A stretch of DNA of 64,000 nucleotides from JAKQDH01 sp029558835 (GTDB taxonomy: Bacteria; Planctomycetota; Phycisphaerae; UBA1845), in the NCBI GenBank assembly GCA_035356615.1, contig DAOQSN010000001.1, forward strand, positions 397,961-461,960, written 5' to 3'. The notes beneath the pieces are model-generated. The model searched no databases. It was not told the origin of the DNA and was given only the letters and a program-made list of their open reading frames with translations. Below, piece by piece: positions 1 through 9,559 of the stretch; position 1 is the stretch's first letter; the number at the start of each line of letters is the position of its first letter. A program made the position numbers and the translations under genes.

Positions 1-63
1 TCAGTTGGCAAGAGCGCCTGACTGTGGATCAGGAGGGCACAGGTTCAAGTCCTGTCGCCGGTA
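1..63 (+). tRNA. tRNA-His (GTG), 5' end outside window
   Basis: The 3' part of a tRNA begins inside the D arm. The anticodon stem is CCTGA/TCAGG (17-21/29-33) with loop CTGTGGA, giving anticodon GTG for histidine. The T arm is ACAGG-TTCAAGT-CCTGT (39-55), followed by the 3' acceptor strand CGCCGGT and an A at position 73. CCA is not encoded, since the next bases are TTC, so it would be added after transcription. The acceptor 5' strand and most of the D stem lie upstream of the window. Bacterial tRNA-His usually has C73, so the A is slightly unusual. Confidence 0.85.
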
Positions 64-97
64 TTCGCCTTTACGTTTGGGTGTCCTCCCGCCGGGC

Positions 98-2965
98 CTA
101 CATCGGTTGACCCGTGAAGGCCGCCTGGAACGCCGCCACGTCCGCGAGGTCCACGTCGGCGTCGCCGTCCAGATTCGCCCAATCGCAACCGCTCGGCACC
201 CCACCATAAGGACCCGTCAGGCAGCCGGCGAAGTTCGCGTAGTCGTCCCGGTCCACGTCGCCGTCGCCGTCGCTGTCACCGGGGATGGGATCCTCGCAGA
301 CGAACGCCGTCAGCTCGACGTCGTCGATGTTCCAGCCGCAGTAGGTCCACCCGCCATCGCTGGTACCCATCGTCCAGCGCAGGTACACGGTCGCCTGATT
401 GTCCGCCACGGCCGAGATGTCGTATTCCACCGGCACCCAGCTATTGTCCGTGATCTCGGTCGGGTTCGACCAGATGGTCGTCCAGGTGCTTCCGTTCGTG
501 CTGATGCGGATGTAGGCGTGGTCGTAGAGGGGCTGCTCGACCCCCAACCAGCGCATGAACCGCAGGCGCATGCGCTCCAGGCCGCTGCAGTTGAAGGCCG
601 TGCTCGTCAGGTGATACTCCGACATGTTGTTGGGGTAGTCACCGCTGAGGTTGTATCCGTAGACGTAGGGGCCGGTGTACCCGCTCGTCGGGTCGGGGTA
701 GCCGTACTGACCGCCGCCGCCGGTCGGCTGCCCGAAGGCCCACGCGCCCTGCGTCGTCCAGCCCGGGTTGCTGGTGAAGGTATTGCTGTGGACGGTGGCA
801 TACTCTCCCACTTCCGCGCTGAAGGTGGTGGCGGGTGCGCCCGGCGGCTGGAAGATCACGCCGCTTTCGGAGCCCTCGGCGCTGAAGTAATACTGCGGTG
901 CAAAGGCACAGCGTGCGCCGGGGAGGACAGCGCGATACAGATTGCCGGCGACGTGTTCCAGCGGCGTACTCTGGAAGGCCCCGTCGGTTACCCGATAGTA
1001 GAACGTCCCGCTGCCCGGGATGTAGCTTTCCTGTCCCTCCACGATCCGCACCGTGATGGCGGTGGGCGTGCCCGGCGCGATCATTTCCGGGCGTCCGTCC
1101 GGGAAGGAGATGCTCAGCACCGGGTTGTAGCTCAGGGACAGATCGGGATTTCCCCACAGCGCTCCCCACTGGAACGTCTCGTAGCGCAGGTAATCCCAGA
1201 GGTTCTGCGTGTACATCTGCCGCAGGCCCCGTTGCAGGGCGGCCCCCTGCGAGTAATTACCCGAGGTCACGAACGTCGTGAACCGGTAGTCCAGCGACTG
1301 GCTCGAGCCGTCGTCGGGGTGGTCCCAGCCGGGGCAGCCCAGCGCCACGCGGGTCGCCCCGACGAACCCCACCGCGCCCCGCTGCAACATCGCCTGCCCG
1401 ATGTTGACGTAGTGCGTGTCCGAGTTGCTGCACGCGTCGGCGAAGATGATCGCCGGAGCGCCGTCGTTGAGGCTGGGGCAATCGCCCGACTCGATGAAGG
1501 CGGGCGCGCCCAGGCCGTAAATGTGGCACGAGGTCGGCGAGCCGTGCCCCGCCCAATTCACAAAGGCATATGTGTTGTTCGGCCACACGCTCATCACGTT
1601 GCTGTGCAGCAGCGGATAGTCGCACGGATAGCTGGACCAGTAGTCGGAGTTCTTCTCATACATGCGCGTCATGGTCCAGTCCGCCATCCAGAACTGGTTG
1701 ACCTTCGCCTCCATGAGCACTGCATTGTCCGTATCCGCCCAGAAGTATCCCCCCAGCAGCAGGATGTTCCGCTTGAAGCCGGGATCATTGTTCTGCTCGA
1801 ACGCCACGGACTTGTTGCAGATACTCAGGACGGTCGCCGCATCGCTCCACGGAATGCGCCCCACGTTGACCTCGTTGTAGAAGTCAATCGGGTCCGTGTC
1901 CTCGCCCCACTTGCGATCAACGTCGGCGTCCCACGACTGGCTGTCCGGCAGCGAAAGCTCCGCGAAGTAGAAGTCCGTGTCCGGTCGCCCGTAACCGAGG
2001 TCCTGGTACGTCTCCCGCATCGGCACCTCGGCCTTGTTGCCCACGATCAGCACGTCCTGAATCCCCCACTGGCCGGAGGGGTACTTGTCGCGCAGGAAAT
2101 TGCGAATCTTCTCCGCCGAGTCGTAGCCGGTGTAGTTCGCGTAAATCCATGTCGTTGTCACCACCTGCACGCTGCGGCCCTTGAGCGTCTCCCAGTCGAC
2201 CAGGGGTTGCACCGCGAAGACCAGCGCGTCCAGGGTTACGATCACGAAATCGTACTGGTCGCGACCGTCCGGGGCCTGCTGGGAATACCAGGCGGCGGCC
2301 TCGTCGCAATTCAGGACGATCTCGCGGGCAATCGCCTCCGTCGCCGGGTGTTGATCCACCATGACCTCGGCCCGCGCGGGCAGCTCGTACGTCACCTCCA
2401 CCGTCACTTCCGGATAGTACGTCAGCGTGCCGGAGAGGGGCTGGTACTGAAACGGCGTGATCTGGACGTCGACCAGGTTGTACTTGCGATACCCGGCCGT
2501 GCGCACGAACTGTCCCACCTGGGCCGGGTATGCCTCGTCACTGCCGTAGACGGCCGCCCGCGTCGCCTCGTAACGCGCCTGGTCGCGGGCGTAGAGTTCG
2601 GGATTCTCCTCCCCGATCACGCGTGCCAAAGGCGTCGGCACGATCCGGTAGACACCCGGCAACGTCATCCCCTCGCCCGGCTCGAAACGCACATCCGTCA
2701 CCTGTGCCCCCGGCGGCACCGCCACCGCGAAGATCCGCGTGGGCAGCTTGGGCTCGCCGGGCACCGCCGGGTGCCCGAAACCCTCGATGCGAAGCTGCTG
2801 AGCGTCAGGAGCACCCGTGACCTCGTAGGATCCCCCCGGGATTACGACCCTGACCACCTCCGACCCCGTGGCCGCCTCGACCCCCGCGGCCAGCACTACC
2901 ACCGCCAGCAGCAGCGCCGCCGGCACCCCAAGGCCCGCCAACCTCTTGCTTGTCCTGCCGATCAT
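98..2965 (-). CDS. Gingipain-like C25 family cysteine protease with C-terminal dockerin-like repeat
   Basis: An exported protein of 955 aa. The start at 2965 is chosen because AAGGAG lies 9 nt upstream and a signal peptide follows (hydrophobic residues about 13-30). A propeptide-like region precedes a C25 catalytic domain (about 235-610). This carries the family's His in WAGHGS (H474) and Cys in FADACSNS (C512). A beta-sandwich/MAM-like domain follows (about 720-890). The end holds two acidic dockerin-like loops, GDSDGDGDVD and NLDGDADVD, around 895-945. C25 enzymes cleave proteins outside the cell; dockerin-like ends in Planctomycetota probably bind calcium and anchor or sort the protein. 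The gene points back toward the tRNA and no partner is obvious. Confidence 0.85.
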   Translation of the reverse strand: MIGRTSKRLAGLGVPAALLLAVVVLAAGVEAATGSEVVRVVIPGGSYEVTGAPDAQQLRIEGFGHPAVPGEPKLPTRIFAVAVPPGAQVTDVRFEPGEGMTLPGVYRIVPTPLARVIGEENPELYARDQARYEATRAAVYGSDEAYPAQVGQFVRTAGYRKYNLVDVQITPFQYQPLSGTLTYYPEVTVEVTYELPARAEVMVDQHPATEAIAREIVLNCDEAAAWYSQQAPDGRDQYDFVIVTLDALVFAVQPLVDWETLKGRSVQVVTTTWIYANYTGYDSAEKIRNFLRDKYPSGQWGIQDVLIVGNKAEVPMRETYQDLGYGRPDTDFYFAELSLPDSQSWDADVDRKWGEDTDPIDFYNEVNVGRIPWSDAATVLSICNKSVAFEQNNDPGFKRNILLLGGYFWADTDNAVLMEAKVNQFWMADWTMTRMYEKNSDYWSSYPCDYPLLHSNVMSVWPNNTYAFVNWAGHGSPTSCHIYGLGAPAFIESGDCPSLNDGAPAIIFADACSNSDTHYVNIGQAMLQRGAVGFVGATRVALGCPGWDHPDDGSSQSLDYRFTTFVTSGNYSQGAALQRGLRQMYTQNLWDYLRYETFQWGALWGNPDLSLSYNPVLSISFPDGRPEMIAPGTPTAITVRIVEGQESYIPGSGTFYYRVTDGAFQSTPLEHVAGNLYRAVLPGARCAFAPQYYFSAEGSESGVIFQPPGAPATTFSAEVGEYATVHSNTFTSNPGWTTQGAWAFGQPTGGGGQYGYPDPTSGYTGPYVYGYNLSGDYPNNMSEYHLTSTAFNCSGLERMRLRFMRWLGVEQPLYDHAYIRISTNGSTWTTIWSNPTEITDNSWVPVEYDISAVADNQATVYLRWTMGTSDGGWTYCGWNIDDVELTAFVCEDPIPGDSDGDGDVDRDDYANFAGCLTGPYGGVPSGCDWANLDGDADVDLADVAAFQAAFTGQPM

Positions 2966-3564
2966 CTCGTTGCTCTCCTTACTGACAAACACCACCGGCT
3001 CCATGGAAACAAAGAGGATCCCCCAGTGCGCGCGCATCCCCCTTGCCGGAAAGCGTGGTGAGCAGGTCCTTCCTCCAGTCGGGCGTCGTGCTGTGCCAGT
3101 ACGCGACACTGCTGGTTGAGCCGCGCGCACCGGCCACACAACGCCGCTCTCGGAACGGGGGAGGGTCCGCGAGCGTGCCGGCCGCAGTCAGGCCGCCCGT
3201 CATCGCTGGAACGCCATTATACCGCAACGCGCGTCGAAATCGGCGCGCCAACGCCCGATCTTCGACACCGCCACCGACATCTTCATACACGCACGCCGCC
3301 CAACTCCATGCCCCCCACGAATTCCACTGAACTCCCCCAACGCAACTCAAATCCCGTCCGGCCACGCCCACACGAAGGGGGCATCCGAGCGGTGCGCAGC
3401 TCAATATTGAAGTGTCTGTTGAAACCAATAAGTGCAGGATTGGGCTCGGCACGCCCGCAGACTGCGCGGTGGCACGCCTTGGCCCAGGAGGCGACGTCCC
3501 AGCCGAGGCGGGCCCACACGCTCCAGGGCCCGGGACGGTTCCCGCGTGGCCGCCGACGCCCGGA
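2966..3564. other. Gene-poor 600 bp upstream of the C25 protease
   Basis: I see no gene here. It holds the leader of the C25 gene and the 3' flank of the zinc-ribbon gene. Open frames in it are short and have no recognisable protein features. Confidence 0.5.
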
Positions 3565-4377
3565 TCACGCAGAGGGCGGCAGGGGATTGCCGTCGGCCAG
3601 CCACAGGTACGCCAGCCGTGGGCGCAGACGCGGCGGCAGCATGATCCGCACGACCAGTCGCGCCAGGGAGCGTCCCAGCATGACCCCGGCCCACCCACCC
3701 AACACCTGGAAGGTGGTCTGCGCTGCAACGTGCTTCAGCCCCCAGCCTGACAGTTGAGGCGCCTCGCTGTACCAGTTGATGCCGACCACAATCCCCGCTG
3801 TCAGGGCAAGCAGCGCGACGAACGAAACGTAGGCGATGCGTCGCCAGTGTGGCACGAGAACCACGAGCAACATCCCGGTTGCGAAGGCCGCCGCGAAGGA
3901 CAACAAGGAAGCGAACACCAGGAACAGCCAGAGCCAGCCGAAGAGCGGCTTAGTCCTCAGAGCCCCCCGACTGCCCACCACCGTGGTGATCGTCGTGCTC
4001 CCGACCTGCTGCACAACCGCGTTGTCGGGCAGCGTCAGTTCGGTGAGTGGAACATACATGAGCGCACCTTGCCCCAACGCCATCAGGAACAGCACCCCGA
4101 TGATCCCCAGGACCCAGAAACCCAGCAGCAGCGCAGTCACGCGGTGCAGCCAGGGTCGCCATTCTGTGGCGACCTCGTTGGCGGGGTGAAGCTGCCCACA
4201 CTCGGGGCAGCGCACGATGTGGAGTCCGGTGTGCGGTTCGCGCCGCACTGCCTGCGTGCGCAGGTTGTAACCGCAACCCGGGCAGAAGCGGTCCAACTCG
4301 ATGAAGGCCAAGGCCGCGCCGTCCAGCGGCGGCGCAGGCCCCGAAGCGGTCAGGCCTGATGGGTGGGTGTCCTCCAT
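3565..4377 (-). CDS. Zinc-ribbon membrane protein of planctomycete type
   Basis: The protein is 270 aa from the ATG at 4377. A longer frame upstream has no hydrophobic or domain content, and there is no clear Shine-Dalgarno. Near the N-terminus a zinc ribbon is formed by CPGCGYNL (C32, C35) and CPECG (C57, C60). Four hydrophobic segments follow, at about 75-97, 145-172, 180-200 and 225-245. The CPxCGYxL ribbon followed by membrane helices recurs in uncharacterised Planctomycetota proteins, and no biochemical function is known to me. It lies in the same direction as the M16 peptidase, about 110 bp downstream of it, so the two could share a transcript. Confidence 0.7.
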   Translation of the reverse strand: MEDTHPSGLTASGPAPPLDGAALAFIELDRFCPGCGYNLRTQAVRREPHTGLHIVRCPECGQLHPANEVATEWRPWLHRVTALLLGFWVLGIIGVLFLMALGQGALMYVPLTELTLPDNAVVQQVGSTTITTVVGSRGALRTKPLFGWLWLFLVFASLLSFAAAFATGMLLVVLVPHWRRIAYVSFVALLALTAGIVVGINWYSEAPQLSGWGLKHVAAQTTFQVLGGWAGVMLGRSLARLVVRIMLPPRLRPRLAYLWLADGNPLPPSA

Positions 4378-4489
4378 GGCCGAACGACCGTGCGCTAATC
4401 CGTCCCTTACGGTATCGCAGCACCGCGCGGGCTGCCCTTGACACTCGGCGTCAAGGGGAGCAAGCCCGCGGCTCGATGGCGGCACTGCG

Positions 4490-7348
4490 TCAGGCCGCCT
4501 CCTTCAGTTTCCCGGCTTCGTCTTCTGCCGGCGGCGCGCCGGCGGCCGGGACCACGGTCACCGGCGCAATCTTCTCCAGCGGTTCCTTCAAGTCCTTGGC
4601 CTCACCGACCACGACGATCGTCAGGTTCTGTCGCTGAATCACCCGCTGGGCCGTCGCCAGCAGGTCGTCGGCGGTGGCGGCTTTCACGCCCGCCAGATAC
4701 TGCTTGAGATAATCGGTCGGCAGGCCAGCGTAGCGGATCAGCCACAGGTCACCGACGGTGGCCTGCGGGGTCTCGCGGTCCCCGGCAAAGCTGCCCACGG
4801 TGTACGACTGGGCGATGTGCAGCTCGTCCGCCTCGACGGGCGACGCCTGGATGCGGTCAATCTCCTGGAGGATGACCTCGATGGCCTCGGGCGTCTTGGG
4901 CGTCTTGGTGAACGTGCTGATTGTGAAGTTGCCGGCGAAACGGCTGGCCGACACGCCCCCGTTCGCGCCATACGTCAAACCGCGGTCCACGCGCAGGGCC
5001 TTGTTGAGCCGGCTGTTGAACGAACCGCCGAAGATCTGGGACAGCAGTCGTGCCCGGAAGAAGTCCGGGTCCTTGCGGGTAATGCTCACGTGCCCGACGC
5101 GAATCTGGCTCTGCACGGAGCCGGGTCGATCCACGAGGTAGATCTGCGTGGCGCCCGCGGTGGGGATCGGCGGGAGCTTCACCACCGGTGCCGGGCCCTC
5201 GGCCTTCCAGTCGCCAAAGTGCTTTCGCACGGCCGCCACGGCCGCGTCCGGCTCCACGTCGCCGGCCACGTACATCACCGCCGCATCCGGACGCACGTAC
5301 GTTCCCCACCACTGCTTCAGGTCGGCCGTGGTCAGCGCCTGCACGTCCTCGGGCTCACCCGTCGGCGTGCGGGAGTACGGATGAGAACCGAACACGCGCT
5401 GCCGCAGCTCACGCGCCGCGACGTATTCCGCCTGCTGCGCCTGCACCATCAGCCCCATGAGGGTCTGGTTCCGCAGGATGTCAAACTCATCCTGGGGGAA
5501 CGTCGGCGTACGCACGACCTCGGCCATCAGCTTGACAGCCAGGTCCAGCTTGTCCGTCACGCAAGAGGCGCTCACGCCGCCCACGTCCGCGGAGGCCGAG
5601 CCGCCCAATTCGATCGCCTGGAACTCCAGCTCCTCCGCCATCTCGGCCGCTGAGTGGTGCGCCGAGCCCTTGGTGATCATCTGCGCCGCCATCAAGGCCG
5701 TCCCCGACTTCGTTTCCGTCCACGCCCCGTTCAACAGCCCCAGCGTCAGCGTGACGAACGGCACTTCATGATTGGGCACCACCACGACGTGCAGGCCGTT
5801 GTCCAGCTTCATCTCGCGGGTGGGGATATCGGGAATGGCCTCCAGCAGCGCGGCCACCGGCGGCTTGTCGGGGAACTGTGCCGGGCGCGTGAGGTCCGCC
5901 CGGGCCCCGCCGCGCTTGGCCACCCGATTCTGCTCCGGCGGCGGCAGCGGCGCCGCCCCCTCGTCCACGTCCTCTTCCTTGCCCAGACCGAGCAGCGACT
6001 TGAGCGCGCCGCCCACCTGCGGCTCCACGATCGCCAGCGTCTCACGCTCCTTCACCAGGTAGGTGTTGGCCACGCGCTTCAGATCATCCACCGTGACCGC
6101 CCGAATCTGGGCAAGCTGCTGGTTGGCCTTCTCCGCGTCGCCTTCGAGGGTCTGGTAGTGACCCAGCAAACTGGCCTTGCCCTCCACGCTCAGCGCTTCC
6201 GTCACCTTGTCGCGCAGCGCCTGGTTCTTCACCTTCTCCAGTTCGCGCTCGGTGACGCCTTCCTGCTTGACGCGCTCGATGTGGGCGCGGATCTCGTCGA
6301 TGACTTTCTGCTTGTCCTTCAGCGGCAGCATGACCGCGCCCGCACCGGCCAGTCCCTCGTCCTGGAGCGCGAACGCCCCGGCCATCGCCACCTCCGCCAA
6401 CTTCTGCTCCTTGACGATGTCCTTGTACAGCCGGCTGCTCTCGCCGCCGCCGAGGATCGTCATCAACATGCCGAGGGGTACCTCGTCCGGATGCCCGCTC
6501 CCCACGGTCCGGTAGACCAGCCCGACGATGGGCACCGGGCCCTTCTTCTCGGGAATCGTGACCCGCCGCGGTTCGGTCTGCGGCGGCTCCTTGATGTCCA
6601 GAGGTTTAGGGGCCGGCATCTTCGGGATCCAGCCGAAGTACTTCTGCGCCATGTCCTTGACCTGCCCGTGCCGAACGTCCCCCACTACCACGAGCGTCGC
6701 ATTGGCCGGCACGTAGAAGCGGTCCCAGAACGCCTGCAGCTCGTCGATGGTGGCGGCCCGCAGGTGCGGAATCTGCCCGATCGGCGTCCAACGGTAGGGG
6801 TGCTCCTTGAACAGCACCGGCAGCAGCTTCTCCGCCACGGTGCCGTAGGGCGTGTTGAGCGAACTCATCCGCCGCTCCTCTTCCACGACGTTCCGCTCGG
6901 TGTAGAACCCCTCGTCGTCGATCTTGAGGAAGGCCATACGCTCCGCCTCCAGCCACAGCGCCATCTCCAGTTGGTTCGAGGGGAGCTGCATGACGTAGGT
7001 GGTGTTGTCGAAGCTCGTGTAGGCGTTGGAGTCGCCGCCGCACTGGCGGACGTAGTCGTCGAATTTCTCCGGCGGCAGCACCTCCGTGCCCCGGAACATC
7101 ATGTGCTCGAACATGTGGGCGAAACCCTGGCGCTCGGAGTCCTCGTTCTTGGACCCCACGTGGTACCACACCTGCACGGCCACCGTCGGGCACGAGTGGT
7201 CCTCCAGCGACACCACCGTCAAACCATTGTCGAGTGTGAACCGCTGGAAGTCGTAGCGCTGCTCCGCCGCCTGGGCCACCACGCCCAGCAGCACGAGAGC
7301 CAACAGCCCCACCTGCACCCGCCCCGCACGCCGAACCAACCAACTCAT
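4490..7348 (-). CDS. Secreted insulinase-like M16 metallopeptidase, two-domain
   Basis: The protein is 952 aa. The ATG at 7348 is preferred over 7369 because GAGGTG sits just upstream. A signal peptide (about 10-28, ending near AQA) indicates export. The first M16 domain has the inverted zinc motif HMFEH (H78, E81, H82) with a downstream acidic stretch VVEEERR that probably supplies the third ligand. The second half (about 505-930) repeats the M16 fold without HxxEH. This is the usual active/inactive pairing in full-length M16 peptidases, which degrade peptides in a closed chamber. The C-terminus is short and charged. Confidence 0.9.
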   Translation of the reverse strand: MSWLVRRAGRVQVGLLALVLLGVVAQAAEQRYDFQRFTLDNGLTVVSLEDHSCPTVAVQVWYHVGSKNEDSERQGFAHMFEHMMFRGTEVLPPEKFDDYVRQCGGDSNAYTSFDNTTYVMQLPSNQLEMALWLEAERMAFLKIDDEGFYTERNVVEEERRMSSLNTPYGTVAEKLLPVLFKEHPYRWTPIGQIPHLRAATIDELQAFWDRFYVPANATLVVVGDVRHGQVKDMAQKYFGWIPKMPAPKPLDIKEPPQTEPRRVTIPEKKGPVPIVGLVYRTVGSGHPDEVPLGMLMTILGGGESSRLYKDIVKEQKLAEVAMAGAFALQDEGLAGAGAVMLPLKDKQKVIDEIRAHIERVKQEGVTERELEKVKNQALRDKVTEALSVEGKASLLGHYQTLEGDAEKANQQLAQIRAVTVDDLKRVANTYLVKERETLAIVEPQVGGALKSLLGLGKEEDVDEGAAPLPPPEQNRVAKRGGARADLTRPAQFPDKPPVAALLEAIPDIPTREMKLDNGLHVVVVPNHEVPFVTLTLGLLNGAWTETKSGTALMAAQMITKGSAHHSAAEMAEELEFQAIELGGSASADVGGVSASCVTDKLDLAVKLMAEVVRTPTFPQDEFDILRNQTLMGLMVQAQQAEYVAARELRQRVFGSHPYSRTPTGEPEDVQALTTADLKQWWGTYVRPDAAVMYVAGDVEPDAAVAAVRKHFGDWKAEGPAPVVKLPPIPTAGATQIYLVDRPGSVQSQIRVGHVSITRKDPDFFRARLLSQIFGGSFNSRLNKALRVDRGLTYGANGGVSASRFAGNFTISTFTKTPKTPEAIEVILQEIDRIQASPVEADELHIAQSYTVGSFAGDRETPQATVGDLWLIRYAGLPTDYLKQYLAGVKAATADDLLATAQRVIQRQNLTIVVVGEAKDLKEPLEKIAPVTVVPAAGAPPAEDEAGKLKEAA

Positions 7349-7532
7349 CTGGCACCTCGCTTCGACCATCCACCGGCCGCCACGACAGGAACCACCCGCG
7401 CGCCGCGCGGGCCCACCGGAACCGCCTCCCGGCGACCCTCTTCAAGAGGTTCCGGAACCCAGCAGGTTACCCGCGTCACCCGTCACCCGACAGCTCTCCG
7501 CGCGGCTGCCGCCTGCACCATGCAACAATTTA

Positions 7533-7882
7533 CGCCGCACCCGGCGCTCGACCCCTCTCCCTCCCAGGGAGAGGGGCTGGGGTGAGGGTCGAGGACGCAA
7601 CGCCGCACCCGGCCCATGACCCCTCTCCCTCCCAGGGAGAGGGGTAGGGGTGAGGGTCGAAGAACCGGCACGACAAACGGCCTGCAACCCCTCTCCCTCC
7701 CAGGGAGAGGGGTAGGGGTGAGGGTCGAAGACGCAACGCCGCACCCGGCCCATGACCCCTCTCCCTCCCAGGGAGAGGGGTAGGGGTGAGGGTCGAGGAC
7801 GCAACGCCGCACCCGGCCCATGACCCCTCTCCCTCCCAGGGAGAGGGGTAGGGGTGAGGGTCGAGGACGCAACGCCGCACCC
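7533..7882. repeat. Tandem palindromic array, 5 units, period exactly 68 bp (family A)
   Basis: Five copies of the perfect 11-bp palindrome CCCCTCTCCCT-CCC-AGGGAGAGGGG start at 7552, 7620, 7688, 7756 and 7824, exactly 68 bp apart. Units 1, 3, 4 and 5 share the linker beginning CGCAACGCCGCACC. Unit 2 carries a different linker of identical length. Single copies occur at 19399-19423 (inverted, GGG loop) and 42930-42954 (GCG loop). Confidence 0.9.
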
Positions 7883-7958
7883 CTACGCGGAGACCGTGCC
7901 CAACCCCATCCGACGCCGGGTGGTCCGTACAGTACGACTGAACCGCGGCGGTTCCCCA

Positions 7959-7988
7959 TTGATCCGCGCGAGACCGTCTTGGTAGCAT
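7959..7988 (+). promoter_or_regulatory. Candidate sigma70-type promoter of the FGE-like gene
   Basis: TTGATC at 7959 and TAGCAT at 7983 are 18 bp apart, about 155 bp upstream of the start at 8146. The match is by eye only. Confidence 0.35.
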
Positions 7989-8145
7989 GGCGCAACGGCC
8001 AGTGCTGGAGCGCGGCCGGCGCGTCTCGCCCGCTCCCTGCAACCGCCGACGGCACGCGGGGGCCGCGGACCAACTGAAGAGCATGTGCCAGGTGCTCCTG
8101 CCCGGGCGCGGGCGTGGTGCAGTGCAACGCCAGGGAGTTCAGATC

Positions 8146-9519
8146 ATGAATCGCAAGGTCGTGTTTATGGCGGGCTGGTTGTGCGGGTCGGTGATGCTGG
8201 CGGGCGCTGCCCCGGCGTTCGGCGACAACCACGCCCCGGTGGTCAGCAACGTCACGTCCAGCCAGCGGACGGACGGATCGAAGATCGTCGATATCCGCTA
8301 CAACCTGACCGACGCCGACGGCGACGCCTGCACGGTCACGGTGCTGGCCAGCAGCGACGGCGGGGCGACGTGGACCGTGCCGATCACGGCTTTTCAGTCG
8401 GGAAGTCAAATCGGCGCCGGCATCACGCCGGGGGTGAACAAGCTGATCGTGTGGAACTCGGCGACTGACCTGCCAGGGGCGTTCGGCAGCCAGTACAAGG
8501 TGCGCGTCTGTGCGGACGACGGCTATAACCCGACACCGCCCGGCATGGTGCTCATCCCCGCCGGCGAGTTCCTGATGGGCAACTCGTTCACGGGCGAGGG
8601 AGGCTCTGATGAACTCCCGCGGCACGCGGTCTACGTGGACGCCTTCTACATGGACACCTTCGAGGTGACCAACCAGCAGTACTGCGATGCCCTGAACTGG
8701 GCCAAGAACCAGGGCAACCTGATCACCGTGACCAGCGGGGTTGTTTACAAATACAACAGCGGGACGAGCTACCCGTACTGCGCCACGGACTCCGCCGACA
8801 CCGACAGTTGTATCGTGTGGAGCGGCAGCACGTTCACCGTCGAGAGCGGCCGTGCGGCCCATCCGATGGTCGAGGTGACCTGGTGGGGCTCGGTGGCCTA
8901 CTGCAACTGGCGGAGCGCCATGCAGGGCAAGCCGCTGTGCTATGACCTGTCCACGTGGACCTGCAACTTCGGCAGCGGCTATCGCCTGCCGACCGAGGCG
9001 GAGTGGGAGAAGGCGGCGCGGGGCGGTACGCCGGGGCATCGGTTCCCCTGGTCGGACCAGGACACGATCCAGCACGCCCGGTGCAACTACTACAGCTCGT
9101 CCAGTTACCCGTACGACACGAGTCCGACGCGCAATTACCATCCGTGTTGGGGTGTCTCGCCTTACCCCTGCACGAGTCCGGTGGGCTTCTTCGACGGGTC
9201 GCTGCGCTACAAGGCGGATTTCAACTGGCCGGGCAGCCCGACGAGCTACCAGACGGCAAATGGGGCGAACGGTTACGGCCTGTACGACATGGCTGGGAAC
9301 GTGTGGGAGTGGTGCAACGACTGGTACAGCTCGGCGTACTACAGCAGCAGCCCCTACAACAACCCGCATGGCCCGGCGAGCGGGTCGTACCGTGTTCTGC
9401 GCGGCGGCGGTTGGTACGGCATTTACTATGCGCTCCAATGTCGATGTACTTACCGAGGAACCGACGGGCCCGGCATCCGGGGCAATCGCACCGGGTTTCG
9501 GTGTGCCTCGGGGACTTAA
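8146..9519 (+). CDS. Exported FGE/SUMF1-fold (C-type-lectin-like) protein, probable DGR target protein
   Basis: The protein is 457 aa. The ATG at 8146 follows GGGAG and begins a signal peptide ending near AFG. An Ig-like domain comes first (about 25-125), then an FGE-sulfatase domain opening with MVLIPAGEFLMGN (about 135-457) and including RLPTEAEWEKAARGG and LYDMAGNVWEWC. True formylglycine-generating enzymes have a Cys pair after the final GGS. Here that segment reads GGGWYGIYYALQCRC, so the first Cys is missing and enzyme activity is doubtful. The last ~35 codons (9409-9519) have the WxxxxxxxRC...GFR layout of DGR variable regions and are rich in NNC/NNT codons. A hairpin and an avd remnant follow directly. 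I infer a ligand-binding surface protein that was once diversified by a retroelement. Confidence 0.8.
   Translation: MNRKVVFMAGWLCGSVMLAGAAPAFGDNHAPVVSNVTSSQRTDGSKIVDIRYNLTDADGDACTVTVLASSDGGATWTVPITAFQSGSQIGAGITPGVNKLIVWNSATDLPGAFGSQYKVRVCADDGYNPTPPGMVLIPAGEFLMGNSFTGEGGSDELPRHAVYVDAFYMDTFEVTNQQYCDALNWAKNQGNLITVTSGVVYKYNSGTSYPYCATDSADTDSCIVWSGSTFTVESGRAAHPMVEVTWWGSVAYCNWRSAMQGKPLCYDLSTWTCNFGSGYRLPTEAEWEKAARGGTPGHRFPWSDQDTIQHARCNYYSSSSYPYDTSPTRNYHPCWGVSPYPCTSPVGFFDGSLRYKADFNWPGSPTSYQTANGANGYGLYDMAGNVWEWCNDWYSSAYYSSSPYNNPHGPASGSYRVLRGGGWYGIYYALQCRCTYRGTDGPGIRGNRTGFRCASGT
9409..9516 (+). other. Putative DGR variable region (VR)
   Basis: These are the C-terminal codons of the FGE-fold protein. 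Many candidate surface positions (Y, G, I, Y, Y, then T, D and G, I and G, N, R, T) use codons ending in C or T. This is what A-to-N mutagenesis of template AAC/AAT codons would leave. No template repeat was found in the window, so the call rests on position and codon pattern. Confidence 0.5.
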
Positions 9520-9559
9520 CCCTATGCCCTTTTGTCCTGTTTCCCTTTGTTCCTCGGGT

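Noticed and set aside
5..3061. A 1018-codon open frame on the plus strand antisense to the C25 protease
   Set aside because: Composition is Arg/His/Val-rich without domains; it is a high-GC shadow of the protease, which has a signal peptide, catalytic motifs and a ribosome site.
7533..7882. Possible CRISPR array (regular repeats of constant period)
   Set aside because: The repeat core is itself a perfect palindrome, four of five linkers are the same sequence, single copies occur elsewhere, and there are no cas genes.
8146..9519. A genuine formylglycine-generating enzyme
   Set aside because: The first catalytic Cys of the GGSxxCxxxxC segment is missing and there is no sulfatase nearby; the DGR context explains the fold better.
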